DNA from: Alcanivorax sp.
Lineage (GTDB): Bacteria; Pseudomonadota; Gammaproteobacteria; Pseudomonadales; Alcanivoracaceae
Length of the DNA: 64,000 nt
Assembly (NCBI RefSeq): GCF_002733835.1
Contig: NZ_NVWY01000012.1
Location: 1-64,000, forward strand
Reading direction: 5' to 3'
Positions within the stretch are counted from its first letter, which is position 1. Each line of letters begins with the position of its first letter. The notes under the pieces were generated by a model, which saw only the letters and a list, made by a program, of their open reading frames with translations, did no database searches and was not told the origin of the DNA. The translations under genes were made by a program, and so were the position numbers. Of this stretch, positions 51,383 to 59,616 are shown in pieces.

Positions 51383-52915
51383 GTGAAGCATAAGCCATTA
51401 CACAAGAAGTCCGATAAGGACGCCCTTTACAGCGCTCTTGCCAAGCATGCAAAAGAGATGGGCCGCCTGAGCCTTTTGCAGCTGCATAGTGCGGATTCTC
51501 AACGCGAGAGCGCACTTTGCTGGAAGCTCGGACCATTACAATTAGATATGAGCTTGCAGAGGCTGAACTCTCAAACCCTGGGGTTACTGGCCCAGCTGGC
51601 AGAACTAGAGGCGGTAGGTGCCGAGATTCACAAGCTGTTTAGTCGAGACTCCATTTCGGCATCAAAGCCAGGAGGGCACTGGCTACTGCGGCAACACAAC
51701 GATGCCCAGCAGTTTCAAAACGAGATTGACGAAATACGCCTCGAAATTTCCCGGATGTCGAAATTGGCCAGTGATATCAATACAGGCCAATGGAGAGGGT
51801 CAACAGGCCTATCAATAACCAACATTGTGTATCTGGCCAGTGGCGGGCCATCAACAGTCGCACAATTTACTCATCACGCCTTATGGCGGGAGAGCGACTC
51901 CATTAAGGTCGATTTCGCGTCAACACTCGATGGAATGCAGCTCTATCGACTTTTCAGTGAGCTCCCTCCTGAGCAAACACTGTTTATTTTTGCCTCAAAA
52001 TCTTTCGCCACAGTGGACACGCATGCCAACTTTCAACTTGCTCGTGACTGGCTGATCGAGCGGCTCGGGCAAGGCTCAGATCTGAGCAAACACTTTATCG
52101 GTATATCATCCTCCCCAGACAGGATGACCGAGGCAGGAATTCCGCAAAAAAACCAGTTACGCGTCTGGGACTGGGTCGGAGGAAGGTTTTCCAGCTGCTC
52201 TGCGTTTTCATTTCCTGTATTGCTAACAAAAGGGGCCAACTTCTACAAAAAAATGCTGAAAGGGGCCGAGACTGTAGATCATCATTTCAGAACCGCACGG
52301 CTAGAAGAAAACATCCCCGTTCTGATGGCACTAGTTGATGTCTGGAACCGCAACTTCCTGAGTATTCAGAACCGAATTCTTCTCCCCTATGACAGCCGCC
52401 TGAACCTCCTGCCACGCTTTGCAAGCCAGCTGGAGCTTGAAAGTTGCGGAAAATCCTCATCTGCAGAATCAGAAAAGCTGAGGACCGCCGGCATGGTGCT
52501 GGGAGAATCCGGACTGGATGCCCGACATAGTCTGCATGAGTACATCCACAATGGCAGTGACTCCTGCTGCTGTGAGTTCATACTCAGTAAAGCCCCCCCA
52601 ACTCTTCCATCCGAAAAGTTTCAAAGGCAAATAAACAGCCGACATGAAACCTGCAACAAACTCTGTTACGCCACTGCAAAACAATTTGCGTTCGAGGATA
52701 CGCGGGAACAATCGAGCCGCCGCATCCCTGGGACGCCTTCAACCATCATAGCGCTCGACAATATCGACCCAGAATCACTGGGTGCACTCATTGCCCTCTA
52801 CGAGCATAGAACCTTTGTTCAGTCAGTATTGTGGAAGGTTGACCCTTTCAATCAAAAAGCGGTCGACCGGGACAAGATGATGAGTAACCGCGTTTATAAC
52901 GAAATCAACAGATGA
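51383..52915 (+). CDS. Divergent glucose-6-phosphate isomerase homologue
   Basis: The 510-residue protein aligns by eye over its whole length with Pgi, which interconverts glucose-6-phosphate and fructose-6-phosphate. Likely catalytic residues persist: Arg268 (VGGRFSS), Glu353 (ELESCGK), His382 (DARHSLHEY) and Lys498 (DRDK). The sugar-phosphate loop is altered: canonical GIGGSDLGP reads LASGGPSTV (about 151-159), and the second signature is SLGALIALYEHRTFVQSVLW. It starts at GTG (51383). It opens the A+T-richer glycan locus, where it could supply glucose-6-phosphate for nucleotide sugars. Reduced activity or a different sugar phosphate is possible. Confidence 0.85.
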   Translation: MKHKPLHKKSDKDALYSALAKHAKEMGRLSLLQLHSADSQRESALCWKLGPLQLDMSLQRLNSQTLGLLAQLAELEAVGAEIHKLFSRDSISASKPGGHWLLRQHNDAQQFQNEIDEIRLEISRMSKLASDINTGQWRGSTGLSITNIVYLASGGPSTVAQFTHHALWRESDSIKVDFASTLDGMQLYRLFSELPPEQTLFIFASKSFATVDTHANFQLARDWLIERLGQGSDLSKHFIGISSSPDRMTEAGIPQKNQLRVWDWVGGRFSSCSAFSFPVLLTKGANFYKKMLKGAETVDHHFRTARLEENIPVLMALVDVWNRNFLSIQNRILLPYDSRLNLLPRFASQLELESCGKSSSAESEKLRTAGMVLGESGLDARHSLHEYIHNGSDSCCCEFILSKAPPTLPSEKFQRQINSRHETCNKLCYATAKQFAFEDTREQSSRRIPGTPSTIIALDNIDPESLGALIALYEHRTFVQSVLWKVDPFNQKAVDRDKMMSNRVYNEINR

Positions 52916-52919
52916 GAAC

Positions 52920-52936
52920 GCTGAACACGCTTCAGC
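52920..52936. terminator. Small hairpin between convergent genes
   Basis: gctgaa and ttcagc pair around cacgc, 4 bp after the isomerase-like gene and 7 bp before the end of the convergent aminotransferase gene. The stem is short and the T-run poor, so this is weakly supported. Confidence 0.35.
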
Positions 52937-52942
52937 ACGCGA

Positions 52943-54097
52943 TTAAAAACACTTGATCAATTCGATCAGGCTCTCTATCACGTACGCTTGCTCCGCTTCG
53001 GCTAGCGCATAGTGGAGAGGCAGCCTGAGCAGCCCATTACTGACCTTTATCGTATGCGGATGATCACCACTCACCCGACCAAATTTCCGTCCTCCCGGAG
53101 AAAGGTGTAATGGTTCATAGTGAGTCTGAGCCATGATGCCAAGGCCTAAAAGTTGGCTTAGGAGCGTATCCCGGACAGCTTTGTTATCACACCGTAGATA
53201 AAATAGGTGCCCATTGTGCTGACAGCCTTCTGGAACGGCAGGAAGATAGATTCCATGACGAAAGCACACACCTTCTAACTCTTGAAAATAGCGCTCCCAG
53301 AGCATTACTCGGCGCCTGTTGACCTTCTCAGCCTGACTTAACTGGGCAGACAAAGCAGCAGACTGAACTTCACTCGGCAAATAGCTACTGCCTATATCTA
53401 ACCAGCAATAACGATCCACTGCCCCACGAGAAAACGCCTCTCGGTTTGTGCCTTTCTCCCGGATTATGCTTGCTCGATCAGTGAGCTCAGCACGACTAAT
53501 CAGCAAAGCCCCCCCCTCCCCTCCACTGGTGTAATTCTTGGTCGCGTGAAAGCTGTACGCGCCTAGATGCCCGATCCCGCCCAATGGCCTTTCTTTATAG
53601 GTTGCCATCATCGCTTGAGCCGCGTCTTCAATTACCCACAGACCATAGCGCTCAGCAATAGCCATGATTGCATCCATCTCACAGCTCACGCCCGCATAGT
53701 GAACAGGCACAATCCCCTTGGTTTTTGGGGTTATTGCCTGCTCTATGAGGCGCTCATCAAGGTTACAGGTGTCCAGGCGAACATCGACAAAAACGGGGGT
53801 AGCTCCCCGTAACACGAAGGCATTAGCAGTGCTGACAAAAGTCCAGGACGGCATGATAACCTCATCCCCTGGCTGGATATCAACAAGTAGAGCAGCCATC
53901 TCCAGCGCATGGGTGCACGATGGGGTGAGTAGGCTTGAACTGGTATTGGCATGGCGGGACAACCAAGCCTCACAGCGTTTGGTATACCTACCGCCTCCTG
54001 CAAGCTCCCCGTAAGCTAGCGCCTGAGCAATAGCATCGCTTTCACAGCCAAGCACTAAAGGGCGATTAAAAGGAACATACATAACGATATTCGTCAC
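52943..54097 (-). CDS. wecE: dTDP-4-amino-4,6-dideoxygalactose transaminase (WecE/RffA-like)
   Basis: A 384-residue PLP aminotransferase of the DegT/DnrJ/EryC1 family. SFHATKNYTSGGEGGALL carries the PLP Lys and closely resembles WecE. IVPVHYAGVSCEMDAIMAIA and VIEDAAQAMMATY are further family landmarks. It would transaminate dTDP-4-keto-6-deoxyglucose made by RmlB. The start is GTG (54097), overlapping the rmlA stop as GTGA; an ATG at 54082 is an alternative. It is the last gene of the rmlB-rmlA-wecE unit. A G8 run lies in its coding strand (53509-53516). Confidence 0.9.
   Translation of the reverse strand: MTNIVMYVPFNRPLVLGCESDAIAQALAYGELAGGGRYTKRCEAWLSRHANTSSSLLTPSCTHALEMAALLVDIQPGDEVIMPSWTFVSTANAFVLRGATPVFVDVRLDTCNLDERLIEQAITPKTKGIVPVHYAGVSCEMDAIMAIAERYGLWVIEDAAQAMMATYKERPLGGIGHLGAYSFHATKNYTSGGEGGALLISRAELTDRASIIREKGTNREAFSRGAVDRYCWLDIGSSYLPSEVQSAALSAQLSQAEKVNRRRVMLWERYFQELEGVCFRHGIYLPAVPEGCQHNGHLFYLRCDNKAVRDTLLSQLLGLGIMAQTHYEPLHLSPGGRKFGRVSGDHPHTIKVSNGLLRLPLHYALAEAEQAYVIESLIELIKCF
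53509..53516. repeat. C8/G8 homopolymer inside wecE
   Basis: Eight C on the plus strand (G8 in the wecE coding strand) within the Gly-rich EGGALL codons just after the PLP-Lys segment. A change of one base would shift the frame and truncate the enzyme. Confidence 0.85.
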
Positions 54098-54987
54098 TTT
54101 GTCTGCAGCAGGCTTATAAGGTATCCACTGTATTCCGTCTTACCGAGTTGCCAGATAAGCTTTTCGAGCTTCTCAGAGGTAATCCAACCGGAACACCATG
54201 CGATTTCTTCGAGACATGCGATCTTGAGCCCTTGACGTTGCTCGATGGCCTGAACCAGCGTCCCGGCTTCCAGTAAAGACTCAGGAGTCCCCGCATCCAG
54301 CCAGACAAAACCCCGCCCCAGCACTTCCGCCTGGAGAGTTCCTTGTGCCTGATAAGCCTTGAGCACATCCACAATCTCTTTCTCGCCACGCGAGGACGGC
54401 CGGACTTCTTTGGCAAGATCCAAAACATCGTTATCGAAAAAATAAAGCCCAGTCACTGCCAGATTAGAGAAAGCCTCCGCCGGTTTTTCCTCCAATCGTA
54501 AGACCTGGCCTGCCGCTCCCAGTGAAACAACACCAAATCGCTCAGGCTCTTTCACCGGGTAAGCGAACAGTGTCGCCCCCCGCTGCCGAGCAGCAACCGC
54601 CTGTAACTGCGGAGTGAAGCCCTGCCCATAGAAAATATTGTCACCTAGAACGAGACACACAGGGGAATCGCCAATGAATTCAGCAGCAATCTCAAAAACC
54701 TCCGCAATCCCACCGGGTTTAGCCTGCTGCGCGTACTCGAAGCGCATCCCCAAGTGACTGCCATCACCGAATAGTCGTTGATAGTTGCCGGAATCCTCCG
54801 GGGTAGTAACAATCAACACATCCCTGATCCCAGCCAGCATCAATGCCGACATAGGGTAATAAGCCATCGGCTTGTCATAGACAGGCAGCAAATGTTTGGA
54901 TACACCAAGGGTTGCAGGGTGGAGTCGGGACCCTGCCCCTCCAGCCAGAAGGATCCCTTTGCGGTTTTCCCTAAATTGCATTGTCAT
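54094..54987 (-). CDS. rmlA: Glucose-1-phosphate thymidylyltransferase
   Basis: A 297-residue nucleotidyltransferase making dTDP-glucose from dTTP and glucose-1-phosphate. The signature LLAGGAGSRLHPATLGVSKH and VYDKPMAYYPMSALMLAGI are diagnostic, and LVLGDNIFYGQGF holds the metal-binding Asp. The start overlaps the rmlB stop as ATGA and the stop overlaps the wecE start. It is the second gene of the dTDP-sugar unit. Confidence 0.94.
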   Translation of the reverse strand: MTMQFRENRKGILLAGGAGSRLHPATLGVSKHLLPVYDKPMAYYPMSALMLAGIRDVLIVTTPEDSGNYQRLFGDGSHLGMRFEYAQQAKPGGIAEVFEIAAEFIGDSPVCLVLGDNIFYGQGFTPQLQAVAARQRGATLFAYPVKEPERFGVVSLGAAGQVLRLEEKPAEAFSNLAVTGLYFFDNDVLDLAKEVRPSSRGEKEIVDVLKAYQAQGTLQAEVLGRGFVWLDAGTPESLLEAGTLVQAIEQRQGLKIACLEEIAWCSGWITSEKLEKLIWQLGKTEYSGYLISLLQTK

Positions 54988-55973
54988 GGTAAATAAAATG
55001 CCACCGTATCACGCAGCCCTTGCTCAAACGACACCTGCGGGCGCCAGCCCAAAGCCTGCATCTTGCTGCTATTCAAGGCATAACGCCAGTCATGGCCGGC
55101 GCGGTCTGCCACATGACGAATCAGTGATGCATGGCCTCCAGCCGGAGCTGAAGCCGGCCTCAAGCCATCGAGATGTGCACAAATGGCATTCACCAGACAT
55201 AGGTTCGTCAGCTGACAGTCTGCACCAATATTGTAGTGCTCTCCCAGCTTACCCTGCTCCAGCAAACACCATAATGCCTTAACGTGATCGTCAACATGTA
55301 ACCAGTCACGCACCTGTTCCCCGCTTCCATACAGCGGGATTGTATCGCCTGCCAATGCGCACTGTATCACCCGCGGGATCAGCTTCTCTGGATACTGCCA
55401 AGGGCCATAATTATTGCTGGCATGGGAAATCAGGGCAGGAAAGCCATAGGTGTGCACCCAGGCGTCCACTAGATGATCCGCTGCAGCCTTACTCGCCGCA
55501 TAGGGTGAGCCGGGATGCCAGGGATCACCTTCCTGTGCTGCCGCCCCTTTAGGCCCTAAGTCACCGTACACCTCATCAGTGGATACTTGCAGAAAACGAA
55601 ACGGGCGCGAACCAGCTCGCACTTGAAGCCAGCTGCGGCAAGCTTCGAGCAAGGTCAGGGTGCCCTGGATATTAGTGCGCGAGAACTCCATAGGGGCTGT
55701 GATGGAACGGTCCACATGGGATTCCGCTGCAAAGTTGATCAATGCACAAGGCTGGTGTTCCTCCAGCAATTTCGACACCAAATCAGCATTGTTTATGTCA
55801 CCTTTGACAAAGTAATAACCCCCATCGCCTTCCACGCAAGCCAGTGCTTGAGGCTGAGCGGCATAGGTGAGAGCATCGAGATTGACGATAGTAGCCTTGG
55901 TATTGGCCAAGGCCCAGCGGATAAAGGCGCTGCCGATGAAACCACAGCCCCCTGTAACAAGCAGAGACTTCAT
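54984..55973 (-). CDS. rmlB: dTDP-glucose 4,6-dehydratase
   Basis: This short-chain dehydrogenase (329 residues from the ATG at 55973) makes dTDP-4-keto-6-deoxyglucose. It has the NAD motif LLVTGGCGFIGSAFIRW, the catalytic STDEVYGD (Thr132, Asp133, Glu134) and the Tyr158-X3-Lys162 pair in YAASKAAAD. The frame extends to 56012, but MKSLLVTGG is the normal start. It is the first gene of the minus-strand rmlB-rmlA-wecE unit, divergent from the WecD-like gene. RmlC and RmlD are absent, so rhamnose is not the expected product here. Confidence 0.94.
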   Translation of the reverse strand: MKSLLVTGGCGFIGSAFIRWALANTKATIVNLDALTYAAQPQALACVEGDGGYYFVKGDINNADLVSKLLEEHQPCALINFAAESHVDRSITAPMEFSRTNIQGTLTLLEACRSWLQVRAGSRPFRFLQVSTDEVYGDLGPKGAAAQEGDPWHPGSPYAASKAAADHLVDAWVHTYGFPALISHASNNYGPWQYPEKLIPRVIQCALAGDTIPLYGSGEQVRDWLHVDDHVKALWCLLEQGKLGEHYNIGADCQLTNLCLVNAICAHLDGLRPASAPAGGHASLIRHVADRAGHDWRYALNSSKMQALGWRPQVSFEQGLRDTVAFYLP

Positions 55974-56127
55974 TCTGACTACCGACGTCCTAGAGAAATT
56001 CCATTGCCGCAAAGACTACCAAGATCCTCGAAGTATCCATGATCCCTCCTGCTGCCATCGCGATTCAAACAGGATAGACTAGCCCAAAAGGTGTAGCGGA
56101 CATATACGCACTCAAAACATAACAATG

Positions 56128-56155
56128 GGTTATCAAAAATCTAATAATGATAACC
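56128..56155. promoter_or_regulatory. Operator-like inverted repeat between rmlB and the WecD-like gene
   Basis: ggttatca (56128-56135) and tgataacc (56148-56155) form an 8-bp inverted repeat with a 12-nt A+T-rich spacer. It is placed in the 232-bp divergent promoter region, about 50 bp before the plus-strand start, where a dimeric regulator could act on both genes. No regulator gene is in the visible locus. Confidence 0.45.
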
Positions 56156-56205
56156 ACTGCATATGACCATGATCGAGAGCCACCAAGAGCATCAGGATAA
56201 GAAAC

Positions 56206-57189
56206 ATGAAAGCCTCGTTGCGGCCAACTAGAACCACAGAGTTCCATCAGGCAAACCAGATTCAGGCGCTTGATCTAACCCCCCTAGCCATTTACACCCG
56301 CTATCGTGGCCATCCACAGCTTTGCCAAGAAGACCACCAACGTCTGTTCCGATATGAATTGATGTCGACTGTCAAAGCTGATGGTGTTTGCTCCACGATC
56401 AATGACCAAAATGGCGTTATCGCCGCTTGCGCTATCAAACCTCTAGACTGGGATACCCAACACTTTGGCCTACCCATGGCGAGAATGAGCTTGGCTGCAG
56501 CCCCGACGTGCCCCCCATCGGCCCTGAGCAATTTACTCCGCGACACCATCAATAAGATGAGGCAGGAAACCTCCATACTGCACACCTCATGCGAGGTGGA
56601 TATCGACGACTACTTATGCCTGAATGCCTTGCTCGGCCTAGGAGCGGAGATTCTGGATATCAAACGCGAGTACCGCTGGAGATCCCTCAAAGGCATCAAG
56701 CCACCTAAATTCTTGTCATTGGTTCGCGAGTATAGAGAAGACGACAGATCGCAGTGCTTGGCACTAATGGCCGGGGTATATTTCGAGAGTCGCTTCTCCC
56801 GCGATATTTCGCTACCAGAAGCCAAAACCACTAGGCTTTACGAGATATGGCTTGAAAAAATCCTTAACAATACCGAACGAGGAAGAATCGCCTTGGTCAT
56901 GGAAAAAGGTTGCCGTGTACAAGCCTGCGGTGCGATTGAACGACATGATCTGAGCTACGCGGGCATAAGCGCTCAAATAATGGGCAACGGGATATACCTT
57001 TCATCCCGAAAGGCAACAGGGTGTTACTATCCAATCATTTACAGCTTGGCAGAACGCTCATTATCCCAATTTAAGAGCGCTCAAACCTGTGTATCGCTGA
57101 ACAATCGAGCGGCCACAAGGGTACTTGAAAGAATGAATGCAGGCACAAGTTCAACTCGATATGCCCTGAGACTTTTTTTTCCATCCTGA
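56206..57189 (+). CDS. GNAT acetyltransferase related to WecD (dTDP-fucosamine acetyltransferase)
   Basis: A 327-residue protein; the region around KPLDWDTQHFGLPMARMSLA matches the N-terminal segment of WecD, which acetylates the 4-amino group of dTDP-Fuc4N using acetyl-CoA. The C-terminal half (ALVMEKGCRVQACGAIERHD and VSLNNRAATRVLERMNAG) looks like the GNAT core. It is about 100 residues longer than WecD. Next to wecE it would complete a route to a dTDP-4-acetamido-4,6-dideoxyhexose. Other N-acyl groups are possible. AGGA precedes the ATG. Confidence 0.75.
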   Translation: MKASLRPTRTTEFHQANQIQALDLTPLAIYTRYRGHPQLCQEDHQRLFRYELMSTVKADGVCSTINDQNGVIAACAIKPLDWDTQHFGLPMARMSLAAAPTCPPSALSNLLRDTINKMRQETSILHTSCEVDIDDYLCLNALLGLGAEILDIKREYRWRSLKGIKPPKFLSLVREYREDDRSQCLALMAGVYFESRFSRDISLPEAKTTRLYEIWLEKILNNTERGRIALVMEKGCRVQACGAIERHDLSYAGISAQIMGNGIYLSSRKATGCYYPIIYSLAERSLSQFKSAQTCVSLNNRAATRVLERMNAGTSSTRYALRLFFPS

Positions 57190-57201
57190 CGCCAAGACGA
57201 A

Positions 57202-57777
57202 ATGTTTATACCTACATCGCAATTCACTTTTCTTCAAACCATAAGACGCCAGCATAAAAAAATTGCTTGCGAATTCAGGCGCGCATACAAAGAAAGCCAG
57301 TACGTACAAGAAATCGTGAATGCCGGAATGGGAATTGATACACATCTAAAAAACTGGGTCTTCGAGAACGGACTACGCGAAGATCAAGCCGGCTACAATG
57401 TTCGCCAAGGGGATCATACGGCCTTAGTAATCTATAAAAAAGGGGAAACTATAACCGAAATAGAAGCGATGAATCTTTTACCTTTAACAACGTCTCTACT
57501 TGATAAAGTTCCCGGGGTTTTTTTTGCTGCAATATCAGTCCTTGGGCCTAATGCAACTCTGAAAGAGCACACGCACACCAGGCAGCATTTTGTCTACCAT
57601 CTCTTACTGGAGGACCTAATTAACGGTTGCTGCGAGATGCAATGTAACGGTCATAAGAAAGAGTTACGTAATGCAGGAGACGAGATAATGTTTGACTACA
57701 GTTATAGACACAGCGTCAAAAACCATGCTCAGAATCGTCGAATAAACCTTATGATTGATTTTCTTCCATGCAAATGA
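57202..57777 (+). CDS. Aspartyl/asparaginyl beta-hydroxylase-type dioxygenase
   Basis: A 191-residue protein whose C-terminal two thirds resemble the AspH/LpxO domain: GPNATLKEHTHTRQHFVYH provides the first iron His and the Arg of the family, and GDEIMFDYSYRHSVKNH the second His, followed by RRINLMIDFLP. Such enzymes hydroxylate a peptide side chain or a lipid acyl chain using Fe(II) and 2-oxoglutarate. The target here is unknown; a glycan lipid or amino-acid decoration is plausible from context. It lies 12 bp after the WecD-like gene and overlaps the epimerase gene. Confidence 0.75.
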   Translation: MFIPTSQFTFLQTIRRQHKKIACEFRRAYKESQYVQEIVNAGMGIDTHLKNWVFENGLREDQAGYNVRQGDHTALVIYKKGETITEIEAMNLLPLTTSLLDKVPGVFFAAISVLGPNATLKEHTHTRQHFVYHLLLEDLINGCCEMQCNGHKKELRNAGDEIMFDYSYRHSVKNHAQNRRINLMIDFLPCK

Positions 57778-58736
57778 AAAGCCGAAAAATTCTCATCACC
57801 GGCGGGTCAGGCCTGATAGGTACGCACCTCAGTAAACGGCTGCTTGCTGAAGGGGCTGACGTCATCAGCCTCGCCAGAAACCACCCATTTCAAGCGCATG
57901 GCGAGATTCAAATTGAAGGTGATGTCCGCGATACTGGATTACTGGAAGAAGTGTTTACCCGTCATAAGCCCACAGACTTGGTTCACTTGGCCGCCCAACC
58001 CATCGTCGGCAATGCTCTATCTGATACAGAATCCACTTTTGACATCAATATTCGTGGCACCTGGCTACTGCTCGAGGCCGCTCGGCGGTACGGGAAATTG
58101 CGTTCTATAATTGTAGCCTCCTCTGATAAAGCCTATGGCCAACACCAAAAGCAGCCCTACCAAGAGGATTTTGAGCTCAAAGCACAATACCCCTACGATC
58201 TCAGCAAACAAGCTACTGAGCAACTCGCCCTAAGCTACTTCCATACGCATGCTCTTCCCGTCACCATTACCCGCTGTGGCAACACCTTCGGAGCCTATGA
58301 CTTAAACTTCAGCCGCATCATACCCGGAACCATTGCCTCATGCTTAAAAAACCAAGACATCATTATCCGCAGCTCTGGCCTGCTCCAACGCTGCTACATT
58401 TATGCAACTGATGTTGCAGATGCTTACCTACAACTGCTGACTGCACCACAAAACAGGGTGCATGGGCAGGCTTTCAACATAGGTAACCCAACCGCCATCT
58501 CTGTACTCGACATGGTGAAATTCATTCAATCTGCCATTCCTGAAAGCCGAGCGCGAGTAATTATTAAGAACCAGAATTTTGGTGAAATCACATATCAGTC
58601 ACTTGATTGCAGAAAAATCGCCAAGGTTCTCGGCTGGGAGCCGAAGACCCCTCTACATCAGGCTCTAGTTGAGACTATTAATTGGTATCAAGAACACGGC
58701 ATTTACCATAGAGATACCAATGACTACGATCAATAA
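57774..58736 (+). CDS. NAD-dependent epimerase/dehydratase, CDP-glucose 4,6-dehydratase-like (RfbG)
   Basis: A 320-residue extended SDR enzyme with ILITGGSGLIGTHLSKRLL as NAD motif, VASSDKAYGQ and the YPYDLSKQ catalytic pair (Tyr-X3-Lys). TRCGNTFGAYDLNFSRIIPG closely recalls RfbG, which turns CDP-glucose into CDP-4-keto-6-deoxyglucose. The RfbF-like gene at 59613-60302 supports a CDP-sugar route. The ATG at 57774 overlaps the upstream stop as ATGA; an ATG at 57768 is two codons earlier. A GDP- or UDP-sugar enzyme of the same fold is the alternative. Confidence 0.83.
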   Translation: MKSRKILITGGSGLIGTHLSKRLLAEGADVISLARNHPFQAHGEIQIEGDVRDTGLLEEVFTRHKPTDLVHLAAQPIVGNALSDTESTFDINIRGTWLLLEAARRYGKLRSIIVASSDKAYGQHQKQPYQEDFELKAQYPYDLSKQATEQLALSYFHTHALPVTITRCGNTFGAYDLNFSRIIPGTIASCLKNQDIIIRSSGLLQRCYIYATDVADAYLQLLTAPQNRVHGQAFNIGNPTAISVLDMVKFIQSAIPESRARVIIKNQNFGEITYQSLDCRKIAKVLGWEPKTPLHQALVETINWYQEHGIYHRDTNDYDQ

Positions 58737-59616
58737 CGCCCCAGTTGTACTCTTTACTTACAGAAAACGACAATTCCTGGAGGAAATTTTCCAGGCAATA
58801 AAATCTTACTCCCCCCCTAGGTTATATGTAGTTAGTAATCTATATTCATCTGAAGAGGAAAGACTTACCGTCGAGGCAATTAGACACAGCATCAGTCAAT
58901 GGCAATTACCAGGCGAGATTATCTATCTTTTCCAAGATCAGCATCTTCTCATCAATGACTCTATACATAACGGGCTCGATCATGTCTTTAGCATTGAGGA
59001 AAGCGCCATCGTACTGGAAGACGATACCGTACCCTCCTCATCTTTTTTTGATTTTTGCAATAGAATGTTGACGCGTTATGAAAACGCTGAGGAAATAGGA
59101 AGCATCATTGGCTGCAACCTTGGGGCGAGCAATAGAGAAAACAAAGCATACATAGTCCCTTTTGCTTTTTTTTACTGGGGCTGGGCCACATGGGCGGAAA
59201 AATGGCAAACTTTACGTAACTCCCCCCTTCCTTATGGAAAAAAAGACAACGGAGTAATTGATAAACTGCAGAACCCAAACAGCCTACTTACTCCCTTTTT
59301 TGAACGTCTGGATGACCGATGCACCTGGGATTTGCGCTGGGGTTGGAAACAGGCTCTACACGATATGGAGGCTATTATTCCAGGGAAAAACCTGGTACAG
59401 AATAAGGGATTTGTTAAAGAAGGCTCTTATATCAGATTTACGGATTCAAGCTTTATAAAAATCAAGGCAACCGACTCTCCAACCCCAGCAAAAGCGAAGA
59501 AAGACCCTGTTTTTTCTAGAAATTACGAACACCAATCCGCAAAGCTACTCACAGAGATACTTACTCACAGAGGCGAGTTAGAGAAATACAAAATGTCAAA
59601 GAGTCATAATTCTTAA
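58720..59616 (+). CDS. GT-A-type glycosyltransferase (HlpA-like)
   Basis: A 298-residue protein starting MTTINNAPVVLFTYRKRQFL. The segment HVFSIEESAIVLEDDTVPS contains the acidic metal-binding EDD, and FFYWGWATWAEKWQTL is typical of the family annotated as hemolytic protein HlpA-like or GT2-like transferases. There are no membrane helices. Donor and acceptor are unknown. Its stop codon overlaps that of the convergent RfbF-like gene in TTAA (59613-59616). A C7 run lies at 58811-58817. Confidence 0.78.
   Translation: MTTINNAPVVLFTYRKRQFLEEIFQAIKSYSPPRLYVVSNLYSSEEERLTVEAIRHSISQWQLPGEIIYLFQDQHLLINDSIHNGLDHVFSIEESAIVLEDDTVPSSSFFDFCNRMLTRYENAEEIGSIIGCNLGASNRENKAYIVPFAFFYWGWATWAEKWQTLRNSPLPYGKKDNGVIDKLQNPNSLLTPFFERLDDRCTWDLRWGWKQALHDMEAIIPGKNLVQNKGFVKEGSYIRFTDSSFIKIKATDSPTPAKAKKDPVFSRNYEHQSAKLLTEILTHRGELEKYKMSKSHNS

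Noticed and set aside
52943-55973. A dTDP-rhamnose pathway
   Set aside because: rmlA and rmlB are present, but rmlC and rmlD are not seen and a wecE-type aminotransferase takes their place.
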